Below, one piece after another: positions 16,307-24,995 of a stretch of 64,000 nt of DNA (within the stretch, counting starts at the first letter, position 1; the number at the start of each line of letters is the position of its first letter). Below the pieces are notes generated by a model. The model saw only the letters and a list, made by a program, of their open reading frames with translations. It ran no database searches and was not told the DNA's origin. Made by a program: the position numbers and the translations under genes. Source of the DNA: JBIQJD01 sp044507695 (GTDB taxonomy: Bacteria > Bacteroidota > Ignavibacteria > Ignavibacteriales > Ignavibacteriaceae). The stretch spans positions 186,001-250,000 of the forward strand of contig JBIQJD010000003.1 of assembly GCA_044507695.1 (NCBI GenBank). The letters run 5' to 3'.

Positions 16307-17754
16307 TTAAATATTTATTAATAATATTACTTACAACTTTTCCTCTATTAGCACAGCAGGAAGAGATTATTACAGTGGTTGGTGACAGCCTTGTTGGAAA
16401 ATTTATTGATGGTGAATCAATAAGAGAAGTTTATGGAAATGTTGTTTTAACGCAGGGCAATGTTGTTATCAATTGTGATCAGGCAGTTCAATTTATTTCA
16501 AGAAATGATGCTGAATTAATTGGTAATGTTGTCGTGAAGCAGGACAGCATCACAATTACTACTCCGCGCGGATTTTATTACGGTGATGAACGAACCGCCA
16601 ACAGCAGCAGCGGTGTAATGCTTGATGATCAAAAAGTGATTTTAACTGCTAAATCAGGAGTATATTACTTTAATGAATCACGTGCATTTTTTACAGATAG
16701 TGTTAAACTTTTTGATACAACCACAACATTAACTTCTGATTCACTTACTTATTTTCAAAACGAAAACAGAATAATTGCTGTTGGCAATGTTAAAATTGTT
16801 GATCAGGAAAATACAATTGAAGCAGACAGCCTGCAGCATTTCAGAGATTCACGAATAACTTTTGCAGATATCAATGTTAAAATTACAAGCCTTGAAAATA
16901 ATGTGATGATATTTGGTGATCATCTTGAGGATTATGCGGAGGAATATTATACATCGATAAATAGAAATCCGCTTTTAATGCAGGTTGATTCTACATACAT
17001 TAACAGTCTTGTGTTTAATGCTGAAGGAGTTGTTTCTGATACAGTCCGCTCACTCCGGATCGATTCATTAATCATCATATCCAATTTGATGGAAGCATAC
17101 CGTGATACGCTGAATATTTTTGTTGCAAAAGATTCCGTCCAAATCATTCGTGGAATGTTTGCATCAAAAAATGATTTTACTCTTTACAGAAAAAATGATG
17201 ATAAAATAATAACTGAAAAACCTACAGCTGAATCAGCGCAGCCGGTTCTTTGGTTTGAAAATTCCCAGTTGACAGGTGATTCAGTTACAATTCATCTGCT
17301 GAATAACCGCATACAGCTTTTGGAGTTGGATCAAAATGCTTTCATCCATTCACAGAATGAAATTTATCATGATCGTTATGATCAGATTGCAGGGGAAAGA
17401 ATAAAAATTAATTTTGATGAAGCTGGTATTAATTCCACAGAAGTTGAAGGATCAGTTTACAGCATTTATTATCTTTACGAAGATGAACTTCCAAACGGAT
17501 TAATTAAAGCAACATCGGGCACCGCAGTGATAAAATTAGAAGATGATAAGGTTAATGAAGTTCGTCTTTATGGTTCACCAAAAAGTGAATATTATCCGGA
17601 ACCGCAGGTAAAAGGAAATGAATTTTCTTATACATTGCCGGGATTTAAAATAATCAGCAGCAGACCTGTTAAAGAAAAATTATTATCAGGATATTCCGGC
17701 TTCATTACAGAAAAGGAGAATACCGTGGAAATATCTGATTCATCTGCAAATTAA
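16303..17754 (+). CDS. OstA/LptA-like periplasmic LPS transport protein
   Basis: A 483-residue secreted protein with a signal peptide (residues 1-18, ending in LLAQ) and an extended beta-jellyroll repeat fold. OstA-like units include VYGNVVLTQGNVVINCDQAV, LIGNVVVKQDSITITTPRG and VGNVKIVDQENTIEADSL. It is much longer than enterobacterial LptA (about 185 residues) and matches the large OstA-like proteins of Bacteroidetes and Chlorobi, which may form a longer piece of the periplasmic bridge. It sits between lptC (4-base overlap) and lptB, fitting the usual lptC-lptA-lptB order. It is not LptD: no outer-membrane barrel domain follows. Confidence 0.85.
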   Translation: MIKYLLIILLTTFPLLAQQEEIITVVGDSLVGKFIDGESIREVYGNVVLTQGNVVINCDQAVQFISRNDAELIGNVVVKQDSITITTPRGFYYGDERTANSSSGVMLDDQKVILTAKSGVYYFNESRAFFTDSVKLFDTTTTLTSDSLTYFQNENRIIAVGNVKIVDQENTIEADSLQHFRDSRITFADINVKITSLENNVMIFGDHLEDYAEEYYTSINRNPLLMQVDSTYINSLVFNAEGVVSDTVRSLRIDSLIIISNLMEAYRDTLNIFVAKDSVQIIRGMFASKNDFTLYRKNDDKIITEKPTAESAQPVLWFENSQLTGDSVTIHLLNNRIQLLELDQNAFIHSQNEIYHDRYDQIAGERIKINFDEAGINSTEVEGSVYSIYYLYEDELPNGLIKATSGTAVIKLEDDKVNEVRLYGSPKSEYYPEPQVKGNEFSYTLPGFKIISSRPVKEKLLSGYSGFITEKENTVEISDSSAN

Positions 17755-17773
17755 AAATTGTATAAAATTGTAT

Positions 17774-18529
17774 ATGGAAAACCAGGAACAGAAACATAAC
17801 ACAACACTCAGAAGCGAAAATCTTATAAAGATTTATAAGAAAAGAACTGTTGTTAATAAAGCTTCCGTTAAAGTTTCCAAAGGTGAAATTGTTGGATTAC
17901 TTGGACCAAACGGTGCCGGAAAAACTACAACATTTTACATGATTACCGGAATGATTAAACCCGATAAAGGGAAAGTTTTTCTTGATGATCTGGAGATTAC
18001 AAAAATTCCTATGTACAAACGTGCAAGAATGGGAATTGGTTATCTTCCGCAGGAAGCATCAATTTTCCGCCGCCTTACTGTTGAACAAAATCTTATGGCA
18101 ATTTTGGAGATGACAAATCTTACCAAAGAAGAACGCAACAAAAAGTGTGAGCAGCTTCTTGAAGATCTTAACATTACGCATATAAGAAAAAATCTTGGTT
18201 ATCAATTAAGCGGCGGTGAAAGAAGAAGAACGGAAATTGCACGTTCACTTGCTACTGATCCAAGTTTCATTCTGCTCGATGAACCATTTGCAGGCGTTGA
18301 TCCGATTGCGGTGGAAGATATTATGAGCATTGTTGCAAACCTCAAAAACCGCGGCATCGGCGTTCTGATCACTGATCATAATGTTCATGAAACTTTAAGC
18401 ATTGTGGATAATGCTTACATCCTTATTAACGGCGTAATTTTCAAACAAGGCAAAGCACATGAACTTGCTGAGGATGAAGAGGTTCGAAAATTATATCTCG
18501 GAGAAAAGTTTAAACTCGACCGTTACTGA
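17774..18529 (+). CDS. lptB: LPS export ABC transporter ATP-binding protein LptB
   Basis: This 251-residue cytoplasmic ATPase powers LPS extraction by LptBFG. Walker A GPNGAGKTT, the Q-loop IGYLPQEASIFRRLTVEQNL (a hallmark of LptB), the signature LSGGERRRTEIARSL, Walker B FILLDEPFAGVDPIAV and the switch histidine ITDHNVHETL are all present. The ATG at 17774 is preferred over the in-frame TTG at 17768. It closes the kdsA-to-lptB operon. The membrane partners lptF and lptG are not in the window. Confidence 0.97.
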   Translation: MENQEQKHNTTLRSENLIKIYKKRTVVNKASVKVSKGEIVGLLGPNGAGKTTTFYMITGMIKPDKGKVFLDDLEITKIPMYKRARMGIGYLPQEASIFRRLTVEQNLMAILEMTNLTKEERNKKCEQLLEDLNITHIRKNLGYQLSGGERRRTEIARSLATDPSFILLDEPFAGVDPIAVEDIMSIVANLKNRGIGVLITDHNVHETLSIVDNAYILINGVIFKQGKAHELAEDEEVRKLYLGEKFKLDRY

Positions 18530-18558
18530 TTTAATTAAATGTAGTTGTGAGGTATGCT

Positions 18559-19335
18559 ATGCCGGAACTTCCCGACCTCCAGGTGTTCAGAAAAAATCTT
18601 GAAAAATTATTTAAAGGAAAAAAGTTTAAGAAGGTTGAAATCTATAAGCATAAAAGAATAAATTTTACTGCGGCAGAACTGACTAAAAAACTTAAAGGAA
18701 AAACTCTCACCTCAATTGAACGCAGCGGCAAAGAATTATTTTTTCATTTTGATAATCACACTCTTGGCTTTCATTTAATGCTGCGCGGCAGTTTTATTGC
18801 GGATACTGATGATAAAGAAATAAAGTATAAAATACTTGAAATAATATTTGATGATAATTCCTACCTTGCTTTTACAGATCCGCGGGCAATGGCAATATGC
18901 ACTTTTAAACCGGAAATGCATTCCGCACCAGATGCTCTTTCAAAACAATTCACATTAAAGTATTTTAAAGAAGGATTGAAAAGAAGTTCAAAGAAAATAA
19001 AAGATCTTATTACAGATCAGGATTTTTTTAGAGGAATTGGAAATGCTTATGCTGATGAAATTTTGTGGAAAGCTAAAGTTCATCCTGCATCAAAGGCAAA
19101 TAAAATTCCCGATAAACAAATTGATCTTATATATAAATCAATGAAGAAAGTGTTAAGAGAAGCTGAAAAGAAAATTGAAAAACATTCACCCGGAATTATT
19201 GGAGGAGAAGTGAGGGATTTTTTAAAAATCCATAATTCAAAACTGAAAAAATCACCTTCTGGTTCTTTAATAAAAAAGATAAGCATTGGCGGAAGAAAAA
19301 CTTATTTTACTACCGAGCAAAAAATATATTCATAA
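18559..19335 (+). CDS. Fpg/Nei family DNA glycosylase with a degenerate, zincless finger
   Basis: A base-excision repair glycosylase/AP lyase of 258 residues that removes oxidised bases. The N-terminus MPELPD gives the catalytic Pro2 and Glu3. Lys58 in RSGKELFFHF is the conserved beta-hairpin lysine. The helix-two-turn-helix motif is RGIGNAYADEILWKAKVHP. The C-terminal finger keeps GGRKTYFTTEQ (the DNA-phosphate-binding arginine region), but all four zinc cysteines are absent, and the whole protein has a single cysteine. This is like the zincless fingers of NEIL1-type enzymes. ATG 18559 is chosen because GTG 18547 lies within the GTGAGG ribosome-binding site. It could be MutM-like or Nei-like; the sequence does not settle this. 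Confidence 0.9.
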   Translation: MPELPDLQVFRKNLEKLFKGKKFKKVEIYKHKRINFTAAELTKKLKGKTLTSIERSGKELFFHFDNHTLGFHLMLRGSFIADTDDKEIKYKILEIIFDDNSYLAFTDPRAMAICTFKPEMHSAPDALSKQFTLKYFKEGLKRSSKKIKDLITDQDFFRGIGNAYADEILWKAKVHPASKANKIPDKQIDLIYKSMKKVLREAEKKIEKHSPGIIGGEVRDFLKIHNSKLKKSPSGSLIKKISIGGRKTYFTTEQKIYS

Positions 19336-19409
19336 AAAAATTACTTGTTAATTTTCCGGTGGAGAAATCCTGTTGATGAAATTATAATTGCACCTAAAAA
19401 AGGTTTGAT

Positions 19410-20456
19410 ATGAACACGCTTCCATCTGAAAAAGAAATGTACCGTGCACTCGTTCAAAAAGATATTTCTTATGAAGGGATATTTTTTGTTGGAGTTAAAA
19501 CCACGGGAATTTTCTGCCGCCCAACATGTACGGCAAAAAAACCCCAGCAATCAAATGTTGAATATTTTAAAAATACAAGTGAAGCACTAAACGCTGGTTA
19601 CAGACCGTGCAGACGCTGCAATCCCATGGAACCTGCTGGCAGCACACCGAAGAATATAAATGAGCTTTTAAAACTTGTTGAATCTGATCCATCTAAAAAA
19701 TGGAAGGATTATGAATTAAGAAAAAATGGATTTGATCCGGCAGCAGTCAGAAGATGGTTTCAAAAACATCATAGAATAACATTTCAAAGTTATCTGCGTT
19801 CAAGAAGATTGGCACTTGCAATTGGCAGCATAAAACAGGGTGATAATATAACTCAAACAGCTTTTGAAATTGGATTCGAATCATTGAGCGGTTTCCGTGA
19901 CGCCTTTAAAAAAATTACCGGCACAACTCCAGCTGAATCTAAAAATGTTGAGGTAGTTTATCTGAACAGAATTCTTACGCCGCTCGGGCCAATGCTGGCT
20001 GGCGCCATCAATAATAAAATTTGTCTTCTGGAGTTTGTCGATCGTAAGATGCTTGAAACGCAGTTAAAAAGAATTACAAAATATTTTAATTGTACTTTTT
20101 TACCAGGTTCTGTTCCTGTTATTGAAAAATTACAGGAAGAAATGAACGCATATTTTGAAGGCAGGCTGAAAACTTTTTCAGTTCCGGTTTCATATCCCGG
20201 AACTGAGTTCCAAAAGAGAGTCTGGAATGTACTTCTTGATCTTCCGTACGGAGAAACAAGAAGTTATGAGAAACAGGCAGAATTAATTGGAAATCCAACC
20301 GCGGTAAGAGCAGTTGCATCTGCAAATGGAAACAACCGGATTTCAATTTTAATTCCTTGCCACAGAGTTGTTGGAAAGAATGGTGAACTTTGCGGTTACG
20401 GCGGCGGATTGTGGAGAAAAAAATACTTGCTTGATTTAGAAAAAAAATATAAATAA
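19410..20456 (+). CDS. ada: Ada: methylphosphotriester sensor, AraC regulator and O6-alkylguanine methyltransferase
   Basis: This 348-residue three-domain adaptive-response protein repairs alkylated DNA and activates repair genes. The N-terminal Ada zinc domain has Cys36 and Cys40 (IFCRPTC) and Cys67 and Cys70 (RPCRRC); Cys36 is the methyl acceptor from phosphotriesters. An AraC-type helix-turn-helix spans about residues 95-175 (TQTAFEIGFESLSGFRDAF). The methyltransferase domain (about 185-345) has the active-site IPCHRVV (Cys317) and the GNPTAVRAVASANG block. The length matches the full Ada family. It follows the glycosylase gene on the same strand, making a small DNA-repair pair. Confidence 0.97.
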   Translation: MNTLPSEKEMYRALVQKDISYEGIFFVGVKTTGIFCRPTCTAKKPQQSNVEYFKNTSEALNAGYRPCRRCNPMEPAGSTPKNINELLKLVESDPSKKWKDYELRKNGFDPAAVRRWFQKHHRITFQSYLRSRRLALAIGSIKQGDNITQTAFEIGFESLSGFRDAFKKITGTTPAESKNVEVVYLNRILTPLGPMLAGAINNKICLLEFVDRKMLETQLKRITKYFNCTFLPGSVPVIEKLQEEMNAYFEGRLKTFSVPVSYPGTEFQKRVWNVLLDLPYGETRSYEKQAELIGNPTAVRAVASANGNNRISILIPCHRVVGKNGELCGYGGGLWRKKYLLDLEKKYK

Positions 20457-20483
20457 AAAACCTGGATGCATCATTTTGCATCC
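20455..20483 (-). terminator. Rho-independent terminator for the DUF502 gene
   Basis: A perfect 7-bp stem (TGCATCC/GGATGCA, 20464-20470 with 20477-20483) is followed on the minus strand by a run of six T (20455-20460). The DUF502 stop codon sits in the hairpin loop, and ada ends on the other side. The same hairpin therefore separates the two convergent genes. Confidence 0.75.
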
Positions 20484-21025
20484 TTAGTTGTTGTTAATCC
20501 ACCTGAAACAATAAAAGTCATTACTTCTTTTGCGGCGGCGTTAAGCAATGTAATTTTATTTGCGGGAACAATTATCAGGTTGCCGGCAAAATTATAACTC
20601 TGCGGAATGTAAACAGCCACTTTGCCTTTTAAACCAATGATTTCAAGATTTTCCTCAGTAATAAATCCAAGTGTTTCTACCGCTCCATCTGATGAAAGTT
20701 GAACGGAAACTGGCTGATTGAATTTTTTCTTATCTCCAACAAAAGCCTCAATCAAATCTTTAATTGAATTATAAATTATTTTAACCAGTGGCAGCCGGCT
20801 GAATAAATCATGAATTAACCCAATTGCACCTTTTGTTAGGATGTTTGATGCAATAATTCCGATTAGTAAAATTCCTGCAAGCGTAATAATTAATCCCAGA
20901 CCCGGAATTTTAAATTTGAAGATATTATCAATTGTTATAAAAGAAAAGTAGATAAGATATATAGTTGCGGCAAGCGGCAGAACAACAATCAATCCTTCAA
21001 AAAAATACCTGGTAATTCTTTTCAT
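20471..21025 (-). CDS. DUF502 family membrane protein
   Basis: A 184-residue inner-membrane protein with two N-terminal transmembrane segments (about residues 7-30 and 42-66), followed by a soluble domain. It has the DUF502 hallmarks LFSRLPLVKIIYNSIKDLIEAF, LGFITEE and the short VAVYIPQSYNFAGNLIIVP stretch. Members are widespread in bacteria and found as a COG2928 family; their function is unknown. The gene is monocistronic and convergent with ada. Confidence 0.92.
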   Translation of the reverse strand: MKRITRYFFEGLIVVLPLAATIYLIYFSFITIDNIFKFKIPGLGLIITLAGILLIGIIASNILTKGAIGLIHDLFSRLPLVKIIYNSIKDLIEAFVGDKKKFNQPVSVQLSSDGAVETLGFITEENLEIIGLKGKVAVYIPQSYNFAGNLIIVPANKITLLNAAAKEVMTFIVSGGLTTTKDAK

Positions 21026-21121
21026 TTCTTACCTCTATTGTTTTTTGATAAAAAATATAAATAATAAGAGGTAAATTTTTTTAATAATTAACTGAAAGTA
21101 TTCTGTTGTTGGAAACTATAG

Positions 21122-21247
21122 CTACAATGAAATTACAGCAAATGTAATTACAAGCAGCCACATTACCAGCCAGCCAAATCCAATACCAAGCAAAAAAAGG
21201 AGAAGATTATAATCCTTTATAAAAGTAAGAAGTTTAGCACGATTCAT
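21122..21247 (-). CDS. Small (41-residue) single-pass membrane protein
   Basis: A short protein beginning MNRAKLLTFIKDYN and continuing as one long hydrophobic helix to the stop. The frame is open further upstream to 21322, but ATG 21247 is preceded by a good AAAGGGG ribosome-binding site (21251-21258). Basic N-terminal residues predict a cytoplasmic N-terminus. The function is unknown. The stretch between it and purC (21248-21464) holds no other gene. Confidence 0.5.
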   Translation of the reverse strand: MNRAKLLTFIKDYNLLLFLLGIGFGWLVMWLLVITFAVISL

Positions 21248-21410
21248 GTTAACCCCTTTCATTTTTAAAGAATAGTTCATCAACTTATGTACCATTGAGT
21301 TAATAGCCGGTATTTCTTTCAATTTTTACTTTATAAAAGAAAGTTTTGTTAGAATTAAGAACCGGTGATTCAATTATTCCTTTTTATAGGAAGAGGGAAG
21401 AACGCCTATT

Positions 21411-21442
21411 TTTGTATAATGACAGCTTCATTTTTATATTTG
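21411..21442 (+). promoter_or_regulatory. Candidate Bacteroidetes-type promoter of purC
   Basis: TTTG at 21411-21414 and TATATTTG at 21435-21442 are separated by 20 bases. This fits the Bacteroidetes primary-sigma pattern (TTTG, about 19-21 bases, TAnnTTTG), 22 bases before the purC ATG. A TATAAT also occurs at 21415-21420, without a convincing -35 box. Confidence 0.4.
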
Positions 21443-21464
21443 CTTATCAAAACGAACAGAGAAA

Positions 21465-22361
21465 ATGAACACAAACATAATTTTACAGACCAATTTCAGC
21501 GGATTAAATCTCATAAAACGCGGCAAAGTACGCGATGTTTATGATGTTGGCGAGTACTATCTTATCGTCTCAACGGATCGTCTTTCAGCTTTTGATGTAA
21601 TAATGGATCAGGGAATTCCTTACAAAGGAATGATCTTAACCAAGATTTCTGAATTCTGGTTCAGATTTACTGAAAATATAATTCCAAATCATCTTGTTAG
21701 TACGGATGTAAATGAATATCCGGCAATCTGCAAACCGTATGCTGCGGAACTGGAATCAAGATCAATGCTTGTTAAAAAAGCAGAAGTAGTTCCGATTGAA
21801 TGCATTGTTAGAGGGTATATTTCCGGTTCGGGATGGAGTGATTATCAGAAAAACGGAACAATATCCGGAATTAAATTACCGGAAGGAATGCAGGAATCAC
21901 AAAAATTTGAAACTCCATTATTCACACCATCCACCAAGGCTGAAATTGGTTTGCATGATGAAAATATTTCTTTAAAAGAAGCAGAAACAATTACAGATAC
22001 AGAAACATTGATGACGATGAATAATGCTTCTCTTGCTGTTTATAATGCAGCAGCAGAATATGCCTTGAAACGAGGAATTATAATTGCAGATACCAAGATG
22101 GAATTCGGCATTTTTAAAAATGAAGTTATACTTGTCGATGAAGTGCTTACGCCCGATTCATCAAGATTCTGGCCTCTGGAATCTTACAAAGTTGGACAAT
22201 CACAAAATAGTTATGATAAACAATATGTGCGGGATTATCTTCTATCAATAAATTTTAACAAACAGCCGCCGCCGCCAAAACTTCCCGATGATGTAATTAA
22301 GAAAACAAGTGAAAAGTATCTGGATATTTATGAGAAACTAACCGGAGAAAAACTTATTTAA
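21465..22361 (+). CDS. purC: Phosphoribosylaminoimidazole-succinocarboxamide (SAICAR) synthase
   Basis: A 298-residue cytoplasmic enzyme of purine synthesis that joins CAIR and aspartate using ATP. The N-terminal RGKVRDVYDVG with LIVSTDRLSAFDVIMDQGIP, the EVVPIECIVRGYISGSGWSDY block and VDEVLTPDSSRFWP identify the long (yeast-like) PurC form common in the FCB group. It is followed by a DUF971 gene whose ATG overlaps the stop (TAATG). purK, another purine enzyme, is at the far right of the window and not in this operon. Confidence 0.97.
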   Translation: MNTNIILQTNFSGLNLIKRGKVRDVYDVGEYYLIVSTDRLSAFDVIMDQGIPYKGMILTKISEFWFRFTENIIPNHLVSTDVNEYPAICKPYAAELESRSMLVKKAEVVPIECIVRGYISGSGWSDYQKNGTISGIKLPEGMQESQKFETPLFTPSTKAEIGLHDENISLKEAETITDTETLMTMNNASLAVYNAAAEYALKRGIIIADTKMEFGIFKNEVILVDEVLTPDSSRFWPLESYKVGQSQNSYDKQYVRDYLLSINFNKQPPPPKLPDDVIKKTSEKYLDIYEKLTGEKLI

Positions 22362-22654
22362 TGGTTCCCCTTAGAGTTGAAGTTAGGGATAAGAAAAATT
22401 TGTTCATTAAATGGAATGATAATACTGAATCAGTTATTCCGCTTACAAGATTAAGAGCCCGGTGCCCATGCGCAACTTGTAATGCTTTCAGGGAAAAACA
22501 AAGTAAAACATATATTCCTATTTATAATGATGCACAGGTAAATGTAAAATCAATTAATGTGGTTGGAAGTTATGCTCTTTCAATTATATGGAAAGACGGG
22601 CACAGCACGGGCATTTATGAGTATTCATTTCTTAAGAACTTAGCAGATGAATAA
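22361..22654 (+). CDS. DUF971 domain protein (gamma-butyrobetaine hydroxylase N-terminal-like)
   Basis: A 97-residue protein consisting only of the DUF971 / GBBH-like_N fold. It has the zinc-type cysteines in RARCPCATCNAF, preceded by WNDNTESVIPLTRLR, and the aromatic WKDGHSTGIYEYSFL near the C-terminus. Stand-alone DUF971 proteins are associated with iron-sulfur or metal handling in other bacteria; the exact role is unsettled. It overlaps purC by one base and precedes pgsA by 30 bases, so it is probably co-transcribed with both. Confidence 0.92.
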   Translation: MVPLRVEVRDKKNLFIKWNDNTESVIPLTRLRARCPCATCNAFREKQSKTYIPIYNDAQVNVKSINVVGSYALSIIWKDGHSTGIYEYSFLKNLADE

Positions 22655-22684
22655 AATTTTATTTGGGATGGAGACCAATTAAAA

Positions 22685-23281
22685 ATGGTACTGCCCAATC
22701 AGCTTACTATACTTCGAATAATTTTAACTCCGGTATTTTTTATTCTTTTCATCCTGGATAATTCAATTTATAAACAATTATCCCTGCTGGTTTTTATTAT
22801 TGCCGCACTTACTGATTGGTATGACGGGTGGCTTGCAAGAAAATTTAATTACATTACTTCGTGGGGAAAATTCTGGGATCCGCTTGCAGATAAAATTCTC
22901 ACTTCATCAGCATTTGTTGGATTTGTATTGATAGGAATTATTGATCTCTGGATGGTAATCATAATTTTGTTAAGAGATTTTCTTATTACAGGTTTGCGAG
23001 CTTATGCTGATTATAAAGGAAAATCATTTGCAACAAGTAAATACGCCAAATGGAAAACCTTCATTCAGATGACTTTTCTTTATTATCTTCTTCTAGTTTA
23101 TATAGGAAGTGTTTCTCCTTCTATTTATACAGGAAATGAAAATTTATTTTCAGTTCTGCTTGATAAGAATTTTGTTTTTTATACGATGTTGTTCATTACA
23201 ATAATTACATTTCATTCCGGAATAACTTATCTATATAAGAACCGAAAACTAATTGCTAACCTGATAAACAATGAAAATTAA
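22685..23281 (+). CDS. pgsA: CDP-diacylglycerol--glycerol-3-phosphate 3-phosphatidyltransferase
   Basis: A 198-residue inner-membrane enzyme that makes phosphatidylglycerol phosphate. The CDP-alcohol phosphatidyltransferase motif D-x2-DG-x2-AR-x8-G-x3-D-x3-D is complete, running from DWYDGWLAR to WDPLADKI. Four to five membrane segments surround it, and the start MVLPNQLTILRIILTP is typical. The next gene, pgpA, removes the phosphate from its product and overlaps its 3' end by 11 bases. Confidence 0.95.
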   Translation: MVLPNQLTILRIILTPVFFILFILDNSIYKQLSLLVFIIAALTDWYDGWLARKFNYITSWGKFWDPLADKILTSSAFVGFVLIGIIDLWMVIIILLRDFLITGLRAYADYKGKSFATSKYAKWKTFIQMTFLYYLLLVYIGSVSPSIYTGNENLFSVLLDKNFVFYTMLFITIITFHSGITYLYKNRKLIANLINNEN

Positions 23282-23726
23282 TTTTTTTGAAAATATGATT
23301 GGTTCCGGATTTTATACCGGGTATATACCATTTGCATCCGGTACGTTTGGAAGTCTTGCCGCTCTTTTAATTTATAGCATCCCGGGATTCGAAAAACCGT
23401 ATGTATTGATTCCGGCAATAATTATCTTTAGTTTCTATGGAGTTTATGTCAGCGGAAAATTCGAATCACAATTTGGAAAAGATCCCGCTGAATGCACCAT
23501 AGATGAAGTTGTTGGCATGTGGATTTCGCTCCTGTTTCTTCCTAAAACTATTTTTGTATCATTGTTAGCTTTTTTTGTATGGCGCGGAATGGATATTATT
23601 AAGCCGGCTCCGGCACGCAGATTTGAAAGCCTTAAAGGCGGCTGGGGAGTGATGATGGATGATGTTATGGCTTCTGTGTATTCTTTAATTCTTGTTCATC
23701 TTTTTTTAATAATAATTCAATACTAA
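23271..23726 (+). CDS. pgpA: Phosphatidylglycerophosphatase A
   Basis: A 151-residue membrane phosphatase that completes phosphatidylglycerol synthesis after PgsA. Family features are GSGFYTGYIPFASGTFGSL near the N-terminus, the acidic DPAECTIDEVVGMW block and WRGMDIIKPAPARRFESL followed by GGWGVMMDDVMA, where the acidic residues bind the catalytic metal. It has three to four membrane segments. The start lies within the end of pgsA, indicating coupling. Confidence 0.95.
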   Translation: MKINFFENMIGSGFYTGYIPFASGTFGSLAALLIYSIPGFEKPYVLIPAIIIFSFYGVYVSGKFESQFGKDPAECTIDEVVGMWISLLFLPKTIFVSLLAFFVWRGMDIIKPAPARRFESLKGGWGVMMDDVMASVYSLILVHLFLIIIQY

Positions 23727-23738
23727 ACACTCAACAAA

Positions 23739-24995
23739 ATGAATGCACATATAATTACAATTGGTGATGAAATAATTATCGGCCAAACTCCTAACACAAA
23801 CGCTGCTTATATTGGGGGTGAATTAACCAAAAACCAAATCCGGGTTACAAAAACTTCGGTAGTTGGTGATAATAAAGAAGATATTCTTAATGAATTTAAT
23901 GAATGCTTCAGCCGGAATGATCTTCTATTAGTAACCGGCGGACTTGGCCCAACGCATGATGATTTAACTCTTTCATGCATTGTTGATTTTTTCAAAACAG
24001 AATTAGTAATGAATGAAAATGTGCTGGAAGATATTAAAACACTTTTTCAGAAACGCGGCAGGCAGCTTACTAAAGTAAATGAAGAACAGGCACTTATTCC
24101 AAAGATTGGCAAGCCTATAAGAAATCAACTCGGAACTGCTCCGGGTATCTGGATTGAAAAAGATAAAAAAATATTCGCCGCACTGCCCGGTGTGCCATAT
24201 GAGATGAAAGCGATGATGGAAAATTTTGTTATTCCAAATTTGAAGAAGAGATTACAAGATATTAAGCAGATTGTAAAAATGCAGACTCTTCAATCAACCG
24301 GAATCCCGGAATCAGCTTTGTATGAAAAATTAGGAAATATTGATGAACTGCTGAACGGTGCCAAACTTGCATTTCTTCCGAGCCAGTTTGGAGTGAAGTT
24401 AAGAATTACAGCCATTGAAGATTCCGAAGAGGCAGCAATAAATAAATTAAATGAAGTAGAGCAGAAGATAAGAGCAAAAGCAGGAAGATATATCTACGCA
24501 ATCGGTGAAGAACTCATCGAAGAAGTAATTGGCAGGCTTTTGAAAGAAAGAGGATTAACTATTGCAATCGCAGAATCATGTACTGGCGGAAACATTTGTA
24601 ACCGCTTTACAAATGTTGCGGGCAGCAGCGCTTATTTTGAAAGAGGAATTGTATCATACAGCAATGCCGCAAAAGTTGAAATCTTACGCGTGAATGAAGA
24701 TGTAATTGCAAAACATGGCGCAGTGAGTTTGGAAGTTGCTAGGCAAATGGCCGAAGGAATAAGAGCAATCAGCGGAACTGATATTGGATTAGCAATTACA
24801 GGAATTATGGGCCCAACAGGTGCATCTGAATCAAAACCAGTGGGACTTGTATATATTGGCTTATGCGATGAAAAGGTTTGTACTGCCAAAAAATTTTTAT
24901 TTGGCGATGACCGGCTGCTTAATAAAGACCGCGCAACTCAAGCAGCACTTGAAATGGTCCGAAGATATCTGCTTGGAATTACTGCTGATGATTAG
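23739..24995 (+). CDS. cinA: CinA-like protein (competence/damage-inducible; nicotinamide-nucleotide amidohydrolase)
   Basis: A 418-residue two-domain protein. The N-terminal molybdopterin-binding-like domain (COG1058; ADP-ribose pyrophosphatase in characterised members) includes GDEIIIGQTPNTNAAYI, VTGGLGPTHDDLT and ALPGVPYEMKAM. The C-terminal NMN deamidase domain (from about residue 255) has AIAESCTGGNICNRF, SYSNAAKVEIL and AITGIMGPTGASESKPVG. The family recycles NMN from DNA ligase and is linked to competence and recA operons. The stop overlaps thpR by 8 bases, and recA follows, an order known from Deinococcus. Confidence 0.96.
   Translation: MNAHIITIGDEIIIGQTPNTNAAYIGGELTKNQIRVTKTSVVGDNKEDILNEFNECFSRNDLLLVTGGLGPTHDDLTLSCIVDFFKTELVMNENVLEDIKTLFQKRGRQLTKVNEEQALIPKIGKPIRNQLGTAPGIWIEKDKKIFAALPGVPYEMKAMMENFVIPNLKKRLQDIKQIVKMQTLQSTGIPESALYEKLGNIDELLNGAKLAFLPSQFGVKLRITAIEDSEEAAINKLNEVEQKIRAKAGRYIYAIGEELIEEVIGRLLKERGLTIAIAESCTGGNICNRFTNVAGSSAYFERGIVSYSNAAKVEILRVNEDVIAKHGAVSLEVARQMAEGIRAISGTDIGLAITGIMGPTGASESKPVGLVYIGLCDEKVCTAKKFLFGDDRLLNKDRATQAALEMVRRYLLGITADD

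Noticed and set aside
24820..24987. Long N-terminal extension of thpR inside cinA
   Set aside because: The sequence is an out-of-frame shadow of cinA; the family N-terminus MIRLFIALNIP begins at 24988.
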